From Acidimicrobiia bacterium (GTDB lineage: Bacteria; Actinomycetota; Acidimicrobiia; Spongiisociales; Spongiisociaceae): DNA of 64,000 nucleotides. The position numbers were made by a program, and so were the translations under genes. Numbering within the stretch: position 1 is the first letter of the stretch; each line of letters starts with the position of its first letter. The stretch is taken from assembly GCA_009841105.1 (NCBI GenBank), contig VXMM01000055.1, positions 1 to 64,000 of the forward strand, read 5' to 3'. The notes beneath the pieces are model-generated. The model was not told the origin of the DNA. It worked only from the letters and a program-made list of their open reading frames with translations, and did no database searches. Of this stretch, positions 35,291 to 43,488 are shown one piece after another.

Positions 35291-36445
35291 ATGATCATCC
35301 TCGCAAACGGTAAGACGAACCAGGTCGCCCGGCGGACCGACTCCGATGGGGCGTTATGGGTGCGGATGGACGAACTCCCTAACGCCACCGGCTGGCAGAT
35401 GAAGCCGGAGGGCGCCTGCCTGGGCGATCTTTGCGTGCCGCTGCCGGCGAACAAGCGTGAGGAGTGGATTGCCGACGCCGACGACTGGGTCTGGTTCTGC
35501 TACTCGGAATTCGCGGACATGATGGGCCAGAAATACGTGCGCGACGGCGACGTGTGGAGCCTCGGCCCGGTGCCCGCTGTCCGGAGCGTCGGGCTGGAGA
35601 GCGCCATCGCCCCCGACTTCGAGGTGACCGAGCGGAACGGCGATACGTTGAGGCTCTCGGACCTGCGGGGCCGCAAGGTGGTGCTGTTCACCTGGTCATC
35701 GTGGTGAGGGTGCCGTTTCAGCCTGCCGGTCTGGCAGGAGCTATACGAGTCCATCGGCCCGGACCGGTTCGAGTTGATCAGCGTGGCGCAGGACTCGGGA
35801 GGTCCCCAAGCTGTGGGCAAGTGGTTTGACCGGGCCTCGCCGACATACCGATGCGTCATCGATCCGACCCACCAGATCAGTTCGCTGTTCGGCTGGGTAA
35901 GCGTGCCGTCCGCCGTGTGGATCGACGAGGAGGGGCGCATCGTTCGCAGCAACGAAGGGACATACCCGGCTCCGATGACCATCGGGTTCGGCCTCGGCAA
36001 GGTTCGCGTCGGCGACCATGCGTTTGCCCGGGCGACACGCGACTGGATCGAGCGGGGAGCCGAGAGCGAGCACGTCTGGTCTCGCAGCGAGCTGGCCGAG
36101 CGGCTCAAGCCCGTAGACGACGACACGCGCCTGGCAGAAGCGACGTTCAGGCTTGCGTTGCACTTCGAGGCGGTGGGCGACAGCGAGCGTGCGTGGCGCC
36201 ACTTCACTGCGACGCAGCAATTGGCACCCGACAACTGGAACTACCTGCGGCAGGGCTGGACCCACAAGGGGACTATCTACGCCTCCTTGAAGGTGCTGGC
36301 GCGAACGAGCTACCTGCGTAAGAACACCGACACGAGCTACTACGACCCCATGGGGTTGCCGGGCGAGAACAATCGCCGGTACATCGAACCCGACTGGCTG
36401 TGGACACCCGCCGTCCGCCGGATCAAGCAACTGCTCCGCCGGTAG
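35291..36445 (+). CDS. Thioredoxin-like selenoprotein with in-frame UGA (ResA-like WAxxUGC type)
   Basis: The reading frame of 385 codons runs from ATG 35291 (GGAG upstream) to TAG 36443-36445, interrupted once by TGA 35705-35707 at codon 139. The TGA falls exactly in the redox motif, giving TWSSWUGCRFSLPVWQ, where Cys-containing relatives have WCGC. Residues 1-110 are an N-terminal domain with GWQMKPEGACLGDLCVPL. Residues 115-235 are a TlpA/AhpC-like redoxin fold that continues in the same frame on both sides of the TGA. Residues 255-300 look TPR-like. A SECIS-like hairpin lies 14 bases after the UGA. The gene stands beside cation-efflux and ArsM genes, so thiol/selenol metal chemistry is plausible. 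A pseudogene is the only alternative. Confidence 0.82.
35705..35738 (+). promoter_or_regulatory. UGA selenocysteine codon and bacterial SECIS hairpin
   Basis: TGA at 35705-35707 is followed by CCTGCC (35722-35727), a loop GGTCT (35728-35732) and GGCAGG (35733-35738), a perfect six-pair stem. The loop repeats the GGUCU apical loop of the known E. coli fdhF SECIS. The UGA-to-loop distance is 20 bases, against 18 in fdhF. SelB would bind here to deliver Sec-tRNA. Confidence 0.8.
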
Positions 36446-36620
36446 ATGAGCGCTGACTTTCGGGGCTCGGGTCGAGGCCGGTGGCGTTGGGGAGGGCGTT
36501 GACGATCGTCGGCGTGGTGGACAGCGTGGGCGGCTCCCCCACCCCGTTGAGTCCGGTACTAGATGATGGGTTTGGTTGTGAATTGTGAGTTTGTTGACTC
36601 ACTGATCACTGACCGGACAC

Positions 36621-37412
36621 ATGCTTGACGTCGAAGGGCGGACGCTGTCACATGGCCCGGCCCTGCTAATCTCCGGGCTTGGTCGATCATGGAACGGGGC
36701 CGGCTTGATCTGTGAGCAGGCGGACAACTGTCGAATAACGTCGCTCCGGCGCGCGTTGCGGCTCGAGCGGTTGACCGTGGGCTGGAACGCCGTAGAGGGG
36801 GTCATCGCCGTGGCAGCAGCCCTGGCAGCCGGCAGCGTGGCGCTTCTCGGGTTCGGGATCGACAGCTTCGTCGAGACCATATCGGGCGTCGTGATCCTCT
36901 GGCGCATCGGCGCGGAGAGGCGCGCCACGAGTGCGGAGCGCATCAACCTGGTGGAGGGCCTAGCCCGAAGAGGGGTGGCCCTCAGCATGTGGCTGCTGGC
37001 CACCTACGTGGCCGTGGACGCCAGCCTTGCCCTAGTGAGCGGTGAGCGGCCCTCCGCCTCGGCAGTTGGTGTGGCCTTACTGGTGCTGTCGATAGCCGTC
37101 ATGAAGTGGTTAGCCAACGCCAAACGATCCGTGGCGCTCGCCCTGCGCAGCCATGCCATGGAGGCCGACGCCGCCCAGACCGACTTCTGCTGGAAGCTCT
37201 CGGTCGTCGCACTGGTCGGGCTGTTAGCCAACGCCGTACTCGGTTGGTGGTGGGCCGATCCCGTAGCGGCCTTGGGGGTGGCCGCCCTGATAGCCATCGA
37301 GGGCCGGCAAGTCTGGAAGATCGGCGCCTCGTGCTGCGAGATCACCGACCTGTCGTTTCAAAGCAACTGTCGGCCGCTGCGAGACTGGAGTTGCGCCACC
37401 GCGTGCTGTTGA
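36621..37412 (+). CDS. Cation efflux (CDF)-like membrane protein
   Basis: This is a protein of up to 263 residues with about five to six membrane helices. LRLERLTVGWNAVEGVIAVA begins the conserved part, and GFGIDSFVETISGVVILWR and SHAMEADAAQTDFCWKLS are where CDF proteins place metal-binding Asp and His residues. The last 35 residues are Cys-rich (GASCCEITD, then SCATACC), suggesting a soft-metal binding tail. The start is uncertain: no ribosome site precedes ATG 36621, and homology starts near residue 45. It lies between the selenoprotein and ArsM genes, suiting metal(loid) export. Confidence 0.72.
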   Translation: MLDVEGRTLSHGPALLISGLGRSWNGAGLICEQADNCRITSLRRALRLERLTVGWNAVEGVIAVAAALAAGSVALLGFGIDSFVETISGVVILWRIGAERRATSAERINLVEGLARRGVALSMWLLATYVAVDASLALVSGERPSASAVGVALLVLSIAVMKWLANAKRSVALALRSHAMEADAAQTDFCWKLSVVALVGLLANAVLGWWWADPVAALGVAALIAIEGRQVWKIGASCCEITDLSFQSNCRPLRDWSCATACC

Positions 37413-37508
37413 CTCGGGTAGCACACGGTTGCTGCAGAGTCATCGCAGGGGCAATGGTCACCAGTCATCGTTGTAGTTGTTGGCCATCGCATCACGCGAG
37501 CCTACGTT

Positions 37509-38252
37509 TCAGGGACGGCGCGCCCGGATTATGGCTGAGTGGACCCCAACCACGGCTAGGGAGTTGGTGGTGTCCGCCATCTGGTGGGTGGGAGTGATCT
37601 CAACGTCGACCAGGCCTGCCGACTCCAGACCCTGCCGGTACTCGGTGAAGGAAGGCGCCCCGGCGATGCAGCCGACCCATGAGCCCCGCTCCTTACGCTG
37701 ACCGGGAGTCAGGGCATCGTCGGCCACCACATCGGTCACCCCAACCCGCCCGCCGGGGCGGAGCACCCGGGCGATCTCCGCGAAGACGGCCCTCTTATCT
37801 TCCGACAGGTTGATCACGCAGTTGGAAATGACCACATCCACTGAGCCGTCGGGCAGCGGGATCTGCTCCATGTAACCCTTGACGAAGCTGACGTTACTCA
37901 TCCCGGCCTCGGCCGCGTTGGCCCGCGCCAACGCGAGCATCTCATCGGTCATGTCCAATCCGTAGGCGAATCCGGTCGGACCGACCCGGCGAGCCGACAG
38001 CAGCACGTCGATCCCCCCGCCCGAGCCGAGGTCCAGCACGATCTCTCCGGGGCGTAACTCGGCCACGGCAACCGGGTTACCGCAACCGAGGGATCCTTCG
38101 GCAGCGGCCGCCGGAAGCTCGTCGATCTCGGAGGGTTCGTAGAGGCTGGACGCGAGCTGGCACTCCGGCTCGGTCTCCGCCACCCGGGTCATGGTGGCCC
38201 GGGCGGCGTTGGCGTAGCTCTGCCGCACCTGCTCGCGGATGCTGTCGGTCAT
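37509..38252 (-). CDS. arsM: Arsenite methyltransferase
   Basis: This 247-residue SAM-dependent enzyme has motif I in [20 protein letters not shown]. It keeps the cysteines characteristic of ArsM in [26 protein letters not shown] and [10 protein letters not shown], which bind arsenite thiolates. An earlier Cys is in [10 protein letters not shown]. It converts As(III) to methylated forms, as is known for the family. The start is ATG 38252, with GGAGG upstream on the minus strand. It is divergent from a TetR-type regulator, which could control it. Confidence 0.9.
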   Translation of the reverse strand: MTDSIREQVRQSYANAARATMTRVAETEPECQLASSLYEPSEIDELPAAAAEGSLGCGNPVAVAELRPGEIVLDLGSGGGIDVLLSARRVGPTGFAYGLDMTDEMLALARANAAEAGMSNVSFVKGYMEQIPLPDGSVDVVISNCVINLSEDKRAVFAEIARVLRPGGRVGVTDVVADDALTPGQRKERGSWVGCIAGAPSFTEYRQGLESAGLVDVEITPTHQMADTTNSLAVVGVHSAIIRARRP

Positions 38253-38441
38253 GAGGCTCCTCCGGTGGCGGCCACCTAAGGTACCCGCTTCGGCCGACCC
38301 GTACCGTACAGGCCCACCTGCCCAGGGCAGACATCCGGCCCGGCGAGTTCCAAGTGCGGCCCGCTCGTCCCCCTCACGTTCGGATGCGCTCGCAACCGGA
38401 CACCGGACGCGGGTGGTGACCTCGCAGCTATCTTCTGACCC

Positions 38442-38996
38442 ATGGTCACCAGGGACGAAGTAGTCGACGCGGCATCCGCAGTGTCGGGCGCAGAAGGATT
38501 CGAGGCGGTGACGGTGGAACAGCTCGCCAAGGACCTGGGAGTTCCCGCGCGCGATGTTTCAGAGCACTTCTCCACGGACGAGCTGCTCCAACGGTCGATT
38601 GTCCGGGCGGGCGCCGACGTGTTCAACAAGGCAGTGACCGGCCCGGCCTCCACGGCTCCGGAGGGGATCGAACGACTGCGGGCTTTGCTGGAACTCTGGG
38701 TGGACTACGCGGAGAGCGACGCATACCGGGGCGGATTCGTCGGCGGCGCCGCCGACCTGCCCGGTCACATCAGGGACCTGATCGCCGAAATCGCCCGGTC
38801 CTGGATCGAGACACTGGCCGGACATGCGCGGCTGGCGGTGGAACAAGGCGAACTGCCGCCCGGAACGGACCCGCACCAGGTCGCCTTCGAGGTCCACGGG
38901 CTGGTTCAGGAGGCCAACTGGACCTTCGGCGTCCTAGGCGACCAGGACGCCTACAACCGTGCCAGGCGCGGCATCCGCCACCGAATCGGCAGTTGA
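38442..38996 (+). CDS. TetR family transcriptional regulator
   Basis: This 184-residue protein has an N-terminal helix-turn-helix, FEAVTVEQLAKDLGVPARDV, followed by SEHFSTDELLQRSIV, in the TetR pattern. The rest forms the helical ligand/dimer domain of the length usual for the family, with LLELWVDYAES and WIETLAGHARLAVEQGELP. It is transcribed away from arsM across a 189-base gap that could hold its operator, though I see no clear palindrome there. The ligand is unknown. Confidence 0.82.
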   Translation: MVTRDEVVDAASAVSGAEGFEAVTVEQLAKDLGVPARDVSEHFSTDELLQRSIVRAGADVFNKAVTGPASTAPEGIERLRALLELWVDYAESDAYRGGFVGGAADLPGHIRDLIAEIARSWIETLAGHARLAVEQGELPPGTDPHQVAFEVHGLVQEANWTFGVLGDQDAYNRARRGIRHRIGS

Positions 38997-39016
38997 CGTT
39001 GGGGCTGTCGAGTCGG

Positions 39017-39330
39017 CTACACGATGACCATACGGGCACCGATGCTCAGCGCCGCAAGCAAGACACTCAGATCCCGAGTGTCAGACGTGAGAAGAACAAC
39101 ATCGCTGCATGTATCTGACGCTTCTGCTACCGCGCGCAACAGATGCATCAATGACGTCGTCCGTACCGGTCTCACCGCACAGTCGCCCGGCGGCCCGCGC
39201 CGCCGATCCATCAAGCGCCGCTTCTTCGCAGCCCTTCAACATCCGCGACAGGAGGGCCTGCCGGCTCGGGTTCCGCCAGGCCTGACCGATAGCGCCGGCC
39301 GGCACGTGGACCGGGTGACCGGCCGCGAAC
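39017..39330 (-). pseudogene. Frameshifted, truncated PIN-domain (VapC-like) toxin remnant
   Basis: One minus-strand frame reads RSAFAAGHPVHVPAGAIGQAWRNPSRQ, then LLSRMLKGCEEAALDGSAAR, then AGRLCGETGTDDVIDASVAR. The other frame reads SDVVLLTSDTRDLSVLLAAL and ends near 39017. Joined by a frameshift around 39100-39150 they make a PIN domain with the DVIDAS and TSDxxDL acidic motifs. The N-terminal DTNAL-type strand is missing. It fills the 370-base gap between the TetR gene and the DUF885 gene. Confidence 0.6.
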
Positions 39331-39370
39331 GCAGAGCGGATACCCTTGATCGGCCCGCCACCGGCCGGCG

Positions 39371-41005
39371 TCAGCCGGCCTGGTCGATAACTTCGATGTC
39401 GCTCGGGTCGTCCAGCATCTCCCAGCGGAGCAGCGAGAGAGGAACATTGCCGTTGTTCCACAGATAGTCGTGGAACCATCGCAGGCTGAACTCGTCCCCC
39501 AGCTTCTTCTTAGCGTCGCCGAGCAGGCGAATCACTTCGAGCTTGCCAACCATGTACGACATCGCCAGACCGGGGTTGGACACATACATCGACGTCTCCT
39601 CGAGAGCGGTCTGAGGATCGACCGGGATCAGCTCCTCGAACATCTTCATCCCCTCCTCGAGGGTGATTGCCCCGGTGGCCAGGCTCACGTCGACCACCGT
39701 GCGCAGGCTACGGAGTCGCTTGAAGTTCTGGGTCACCAGCCTCGACCAGGGAGCGTCGTCGAACAGGCCGGCCTGGAGCATCAACGCCTCGTTGTAATGG
39801 GCCACCCCCTCGTTGGTAATCGAGTCGTAGTAGCGCCGTCGTAGTGGGCGGGGATTGGCCCAGGAAAGGGCCAACTGCTTGTAGTGGACGCCTTCGTGCA
39901 TGATGCCGAGCCGGGGGTCCCGGGCGTTGGCCTCGTAGAAGTAAGACAGGGGACGGTTGGGATCCCACACGTACGTGTACGCATCCTCATCAAGGCGCTG
40001 ATCGGACGTCAGGTCGTTGGCCACCCCCAGCCAGTTGATGGGTTGCACATACTCCGGTAAGGGCGCAGTGAGGTAGCGGCGAAGCGAGTCGGGCTGGGTC
40101 AGGAGGTTCTCGTTCTCGTAAAACTCCCGGACCGCCTGCTCATCCCTGGCCTGCTGCTCGCACTGGGCCTCGGCAGTCGGGAAGCGGTCCGGAACCGGCG
40201 TGTCGCCGTAACGGTTGCGCTCCACCTCCTCCCAGGCGTAGTTGTAATAGAGCTCCCGCTCGGCTAGCAGGACCATCTCCTCGGGCTGGAGGGGAAGGAG
40301 CGCCACGTTACGGAGGTACCACATGAAGTGGTCGCGTCCCACCGGCTCGGGCGCAGACATCCCGGCCTGATGCTCACGCAGCCACTCCCGGAACGACACC
40401 AACCGCTCGGTGGCCTCGGCCCCGGCCTCGGCCAGAGCACTCCGCCGGGCGCCATCGAAGAATCCGCTCAACTCCTCGACCGACCTGGGCAGGGCGGACT
40501 CGATGTCCCGGAGCAACCGAATGGCCGACCCGGCCAGGGCCGAGGTGCCCGCTCGGGCCAGGTTCTCCAGGGCGACTTCGGTCTGGGGCCCCACCATGTG
40601 GAGCTTGTGAAGGATGCCGTCCTGGCGATCGCCGTCGAATGGAGGCGGGCAAAGCAGCGAGTCGAAATAGGGGCCGAGCGCCTGATGTACCTGCATCACG
40701 GCATCCCGTTCCCAGTTGCGCAGGATCCTGGTCTCCCACTCCACCCGGGAGATGGCAGAACCGATCAGCCGGTAGTCGACCTGGGTGGGAACCGGCTCGC
40801 CCGACACGTCGAGTTCCTCCCATCGTTGCCGGAAATCGGCGGCCTTCTCCAGGCGGTGACGAGCGGCGTCCTCGTCGAACTGCGGGATCCAGTCGGGCAC
40901 CAGTTCCAAGCGTGGAACGTCGTCGGGGCTCCGGTAGCCGGAGACGATCCTCCAGTCCCAGAACTCGGCTCCCAGATCCTGCACCGCCTGGTTCATATCA
41001 CTCAT
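39371..41005 (-). CDS. DUF885 family metallopeptidase-like protein
   Basis: This 544-residue soluble protein has the zinc motif HEGVH in LGIMHEGVHYKQLALSW and, 25 residues on, TNEGVAHYNEALM with the probable third ligand Glu. FMWYLRNVALLPLQPEEMV and FERLxS-like helices match the DUF885 fold. It has no signal peptide, so it is likely to be cytoplasmic. The start ATG 41005 has AGAGGA upstream. The enzyme probably acts on small peptides or amides, and the substrate is not known. Confidence 0.82.
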   Translation of the reverse strand: MSDMNQAVQDLGAEFWDWRIVSGYRSPDDVPRLELVPDWIPQFDEDAARHRLEKAADFRQRWEELDVSGEPVPTQVDYRLIGSAISRVEWETRILRNWERDAVMQVHQALGPYFDSLLCPPPFDGDRQDGILHKLHMVGPQTEVALENLARAGTSALAGSAIRLLRDIESALPRSVEELSGFFDGARRSALAEAGAEATERLVSFREWLREHQAGMSAPEPVGRDHFMWYLRNVALLPLQPEEMVLLAERELYYNYAWEEVERNRYGDTPVPDRFPTAEAQCEQQARDEQAVREFYENENLLTQPDSLRRYLTAPLPEYVQPINWLGVANDLTSDQRLDEDAYTYVWDPNRPLSYFYEANARDPRLGIMHEGVHYKQLALSWANPRPLRRRYYDSITNEGVAHYNEALMLQAGLFDDAPWSRLVTQNFKRLRSLRTVVDVSLATGAITLEEGMKMFEELIPVDPQTALEETSMYVSNPGLAMSYMVGKLEVIRLLGDAKKKLGDEFSLRWFHDYLWNNGNVPLSLLRWEMLDDPSDIEVIDQAG

Positions 41006-41019
41006 GTGAAGTCCTCTCG

Positions 41020-41439
41020 TTAGTCAGACCACGGGTTGACGACGCCGACACCGCATCCCTCGAAGCCATCGGTGTTCCGGGTGGCCACCGAGGCACCTAC
41101 CGAACGTGCGATCGCGGCTATCTGGCAGTCAGCCCGGCTGATGGGACGGCCCGCGGCGCGTCTTGACGCCGCTATCAAAGCGTAGGCGCGAGCGGCATCA
41201 CTTCCGAAAGCCAGAATACGCCCTGCAAAGTCCTCTTTAAGGAGCCCGTCTACTGCAGCTCGGAGCTTCCTCCGCCGAGACCCTTCTGGGAGAACTTCAA
41301 TGCCGTACCGTAACTCGGCCTCGCTGATGCTCGACAGATAGAGACTAAGAGCGGCCTGTCGACGAACCCAGTCAACCACCGAAGCAGCAGGATGCGGGCG
41401 GATCAACTCCGAAACTACGTTGGTATCCAGGACGATCAT
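41020..41439 (-). CDS. vapC: PIN-domain toxin, VapC/FitB-like
   Basis: This 139-residue ribonuclease-type toxin begins MIVLDTNVVSELIRPHP, with the first catalytic Asp. The middle acidic residues are in SISEAELRYGIEVL, and the third cluster in ISRADCQIAAIARS and ATRNTDGFEG. These are the standard PIN acidic positions. ATG 41439 overlaps the antitoxin stop as ATGA, so both are co-translated. It probably cleaves tRNA or other RNA when free of its antitoxin. Confidence 0.9.
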   Translation of the reverse strand: MIVLDTNVVSELIRPHPAASVVDWVRRQAALSLYLSSISEAELRYGIEVLPEGSRRRKLRAAVDGLLKEDFAGRILAFGSDAARAYALIAASRRAAGRPISRADCQIAAIARSVGASVATRNTDGFEGCGVGVVNPWSD

Positions 41440-41693
41440 CGACCGCCGTCGTTGAAGTCGGGTGGCTCCCGCATGGGTTCGCGCGGCGGCAACTCCAATT
41501 CAACACCACCCAGGGGCGCAAACCGGCTACGGATGGCCCGGACAAGGTCTTCGCCCGTCGTAGGCTGCGCGTACAGGGCTGCTTTCAGAATGTCCCGAGC
41601 CTCCTGTTCCATGGATCTACCGTTCTCAGCCGCCCGGATGCGCAGACGGCGTTTCAGTCCTTCTTCCAGGTTCCGCACGGTGATACTCGCCAT
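41436..41693 (-). CDS. vapB: Ribbon-helix-helix antitoxin, FitA/VapB-like
   Basis: This 85-residue protein has an RHH DNA-binding N-terminus, MASITVRNLEEGLKRRLRIR, followed by NGRSMEQEARDILKAAL, which is characteristic of FitA-type antitoxins. The proline-rich C-terminus (ELPPREPMREPPDF) would wrap the toxin. The ribosome site AGGAGCAGG is just upstream. The pair probably represses its own promoter. Confidence 0.88.
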   Translation of the reverse strand: MASITVRNLEEGLKRRLRIRAAENGRSMEQEARDILKAALYAQPTTGEDLVRAIRSRFAPLGGVELELPPREPMREPPDFNDGGR

Positions 41694-41835
41694 GACCTGC
41701 TCCTGCTTGCAACCGCACAGGATTCTACTGTGATTTCATTGCTATCATAGTCGACTACAGCGCGCTCGTTGATCCTGGCATATCGGTTCAGCCCGGGAGT
41801 GTCCATGCACGTAATACCGGGCTTGGCACGCCGGG

Positions 41836-43428
41836 TCAGATGACCATCTCGAGGCGGCGGTCCCGTTCACGGTGCGCCTCGGTGCGGTGTGCCGGGTCTC
41901 CCCAGCCCCCTCCCCCGCCGGTCTTCACCAGCAGTCTTGTCCCGGCCTCTACCTTGAGGCCGTTGGCCTTGAGGATGCGAGCGGGGGCCTGACCGGGCCG
42001 GTAGACCCATACGTCGGGCGAGGCGCCGTCCTCACCGCCGAAGAGGCCCCAAGACGGCTGCTTTGTTCGCTCGAACCAGAGGTTGACGGTGCATGGCGCC
42101 AGGAGTTCGTACTCCCGGATGATCCCCAGGCCACCGCGCCACTTGCCGTCACCGCCCGACCCGGTCCGCAGGGCGTGACGGCGGATTATGAACGGATACC
42201 GGTTCTCCAACGACTCGATCGGTTGGTTCCTGTATTCCCCGGCCGCCGAGTGGATCAGAGCCGATTCGCCGTCCCCTCCCTCGTAGGCGCCCCATCCCCC
42301 GGTCAGCGACTCCCCCGACAGGAAGAGGCCGAAATCGTTCTCCCCCACGATGCTGACGTTCCACGAGTCGCCCACGTGTCCTGCCGCGGTCCGCTCCGGA
42401 ATCACCGGGCTCAGGGCCTTGATCATGAGGTCGATGGCCAGCATCAGATGGGGTCCGTAGTGGAGGTAGGGCGCGGTCTCGCTCGGGTTGAAGCAGGTAC
42501 CCCTCGGGGCTACTACGTCGAGGTTGCGGAAGTTGCCTCCTGACACCGGAGCGCGGGGATTGACGAGAAACTTGAAACCCTGCTCGACGGCCGAGCGGGT
42601 CTGCACCATCCCGCTGTTGATGCTGCCCACACACTGGCGGTTGGAGCCCGAAAGGTCCACCGTCATGCTGTCACCCTCCACGGTGACCGTAACCTTCACG
42701 TAGACGGGATCCTCGCTAACACCGTCATCGTCGAGGTAACCGTCGGCCTCGTACACACCATCGGGAATCTCCGCCACCGAGCGCCGATCCTCGACCTCCG
42801 CCTGCTCGAACACCAGCCGGACGGACGTCTCGACCTGATCCCACCCGAAACGGCGCACTATCGAGCGGAACCGCTCCACCCCGGTCCGGCAGGCACTGAT
42901 CTCGGCCATCAGGTCACCCTCCAGCGAGATCGGGAACCGGGAGTTGAGCGCGACCAGATCCACGATCTGGCGGTCCAGCCGGCCATCGCGGAAGATACAT
43001 GTGGGGCCTATCCGCAGGCCCTCCTGGAAGATGTCCGTGCTGTCCCCCACGTAGCCGGCCCGCTTGGCGCCCACATCGTTCCAGTGGGCCTTGGCCGCAG
43101 AGAATCCTCGCAGCGACCCGTCAACGAAGATGGGCATGAAGACCGTCACGTCGTTCAAGTGGCTTCCGGCGATGCTCGAGTCGTTGACGATCCAGACATC
43201 GCCTTCCCGGAAGACCTCGTAACCCTTGATCCCTATCACGGCCCGGAGCGTCCCGCCCAAGCTTCCCAGGAAGAACGGGAGGCCCGGCGCCTGGCCGAGC
43301 AAGCGACCCTCCGCGTCGAATATCCCCACCGAACAGTCCTTCGCCTCGTAGATCACCGGGCTGTAGGCACTCCGGTACAGGTTCCTCCGCATCTGCTCCG
43401 CCCCGGAGACGAACGCGTTCCGCACCAC
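41836..43428 (-). CDS. hyuB: Hydantoinase B/oxoprolinase subunit (second copy)
   Basis: This protein of about 530 residues spans the HyuB domain from VVRNAFVSGAEQMRRNLYRS to TGGGGGWGDPAHR. DSSIAGSHLNDVTVF, AHWNDVGAK and GGDGKWRGGLGIIREYEL are family motifs. It is very similar over its whole length to the gene next upstream. The start is unclear: only GTG codons (43428-43434) lie near the expected N-terminus, and the frame is in phase with the upstream copy, separated by its TGA. With HyuA it would open hydantoin- or oxoproline-like rings using ATP. Confidence 0.83.
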   Translation of the reverse strand: MVRNAFVSGAEQMRRNLYRSAYSPVIYEAKDCSVGIFDAEGRLLGQAPGLPFFLGSLGGTLRAVIGIKGYEVFREGDVWIVNDSSIAGSHLNDVTVFMPIFVDGSLRGFSAAKAHWNDVGAKRAGYVGDSTDIFQEGLRIGPTCIFRDGRLDRQIVDLVALNSRFPISLEGDLMAEISACRTGVERFRSIVRRFGWDQVETSVRLVFEQAEVEDRRSVAEIPDGVYEADGYLDDDGVSEDPVYVKVTVTVEGDSMTVDLSGSNRQCVGSINSGMVQTRSAVEQGFKFLVNPRAPVSGGNFRNLDVVAPRGTCFNPSETAPYLHYGPHLMLAIDLMIKALSPVIPERTAAGHVGDSWNVSIVGENDFGLFLSGESLTGGWGAYEGGDGESALIHSAAGEYRNQPIESLENRYPFIIRRHALRTGSGGDGKWRGGLGIIREYELLAPCTVNLWFERTKQPSWGLFGGEDGASPDVWVYRPGQAPARILKANGLKVEAGTRLLVKTGGGGGWGDPAHRTEAHRERDRRLEMVI

Positions 43429-43488
43429 CTCGACCGTGGCGGGCGACGGAGCGGACAGGTCAGAAGCGCTGATTTCGGTTACCCAGGA

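Noticed and set aside
35069-35707. A separate 212-residue protein ending at the TGA, and a second gene from 35774
   Set aside because: Both belong to one frame, and the TGA falls in the redox motif with a SECIS-like hairpin. The part before ATG 35291 shows no domain features.
37404-37412. Terminal TGA after Cys-Cys in the cation efflux gene as another Sec codon
   Set aside because: No stable hairpin with a GGU-type loop follows, and the downstream frame hits a TAG two codons later.
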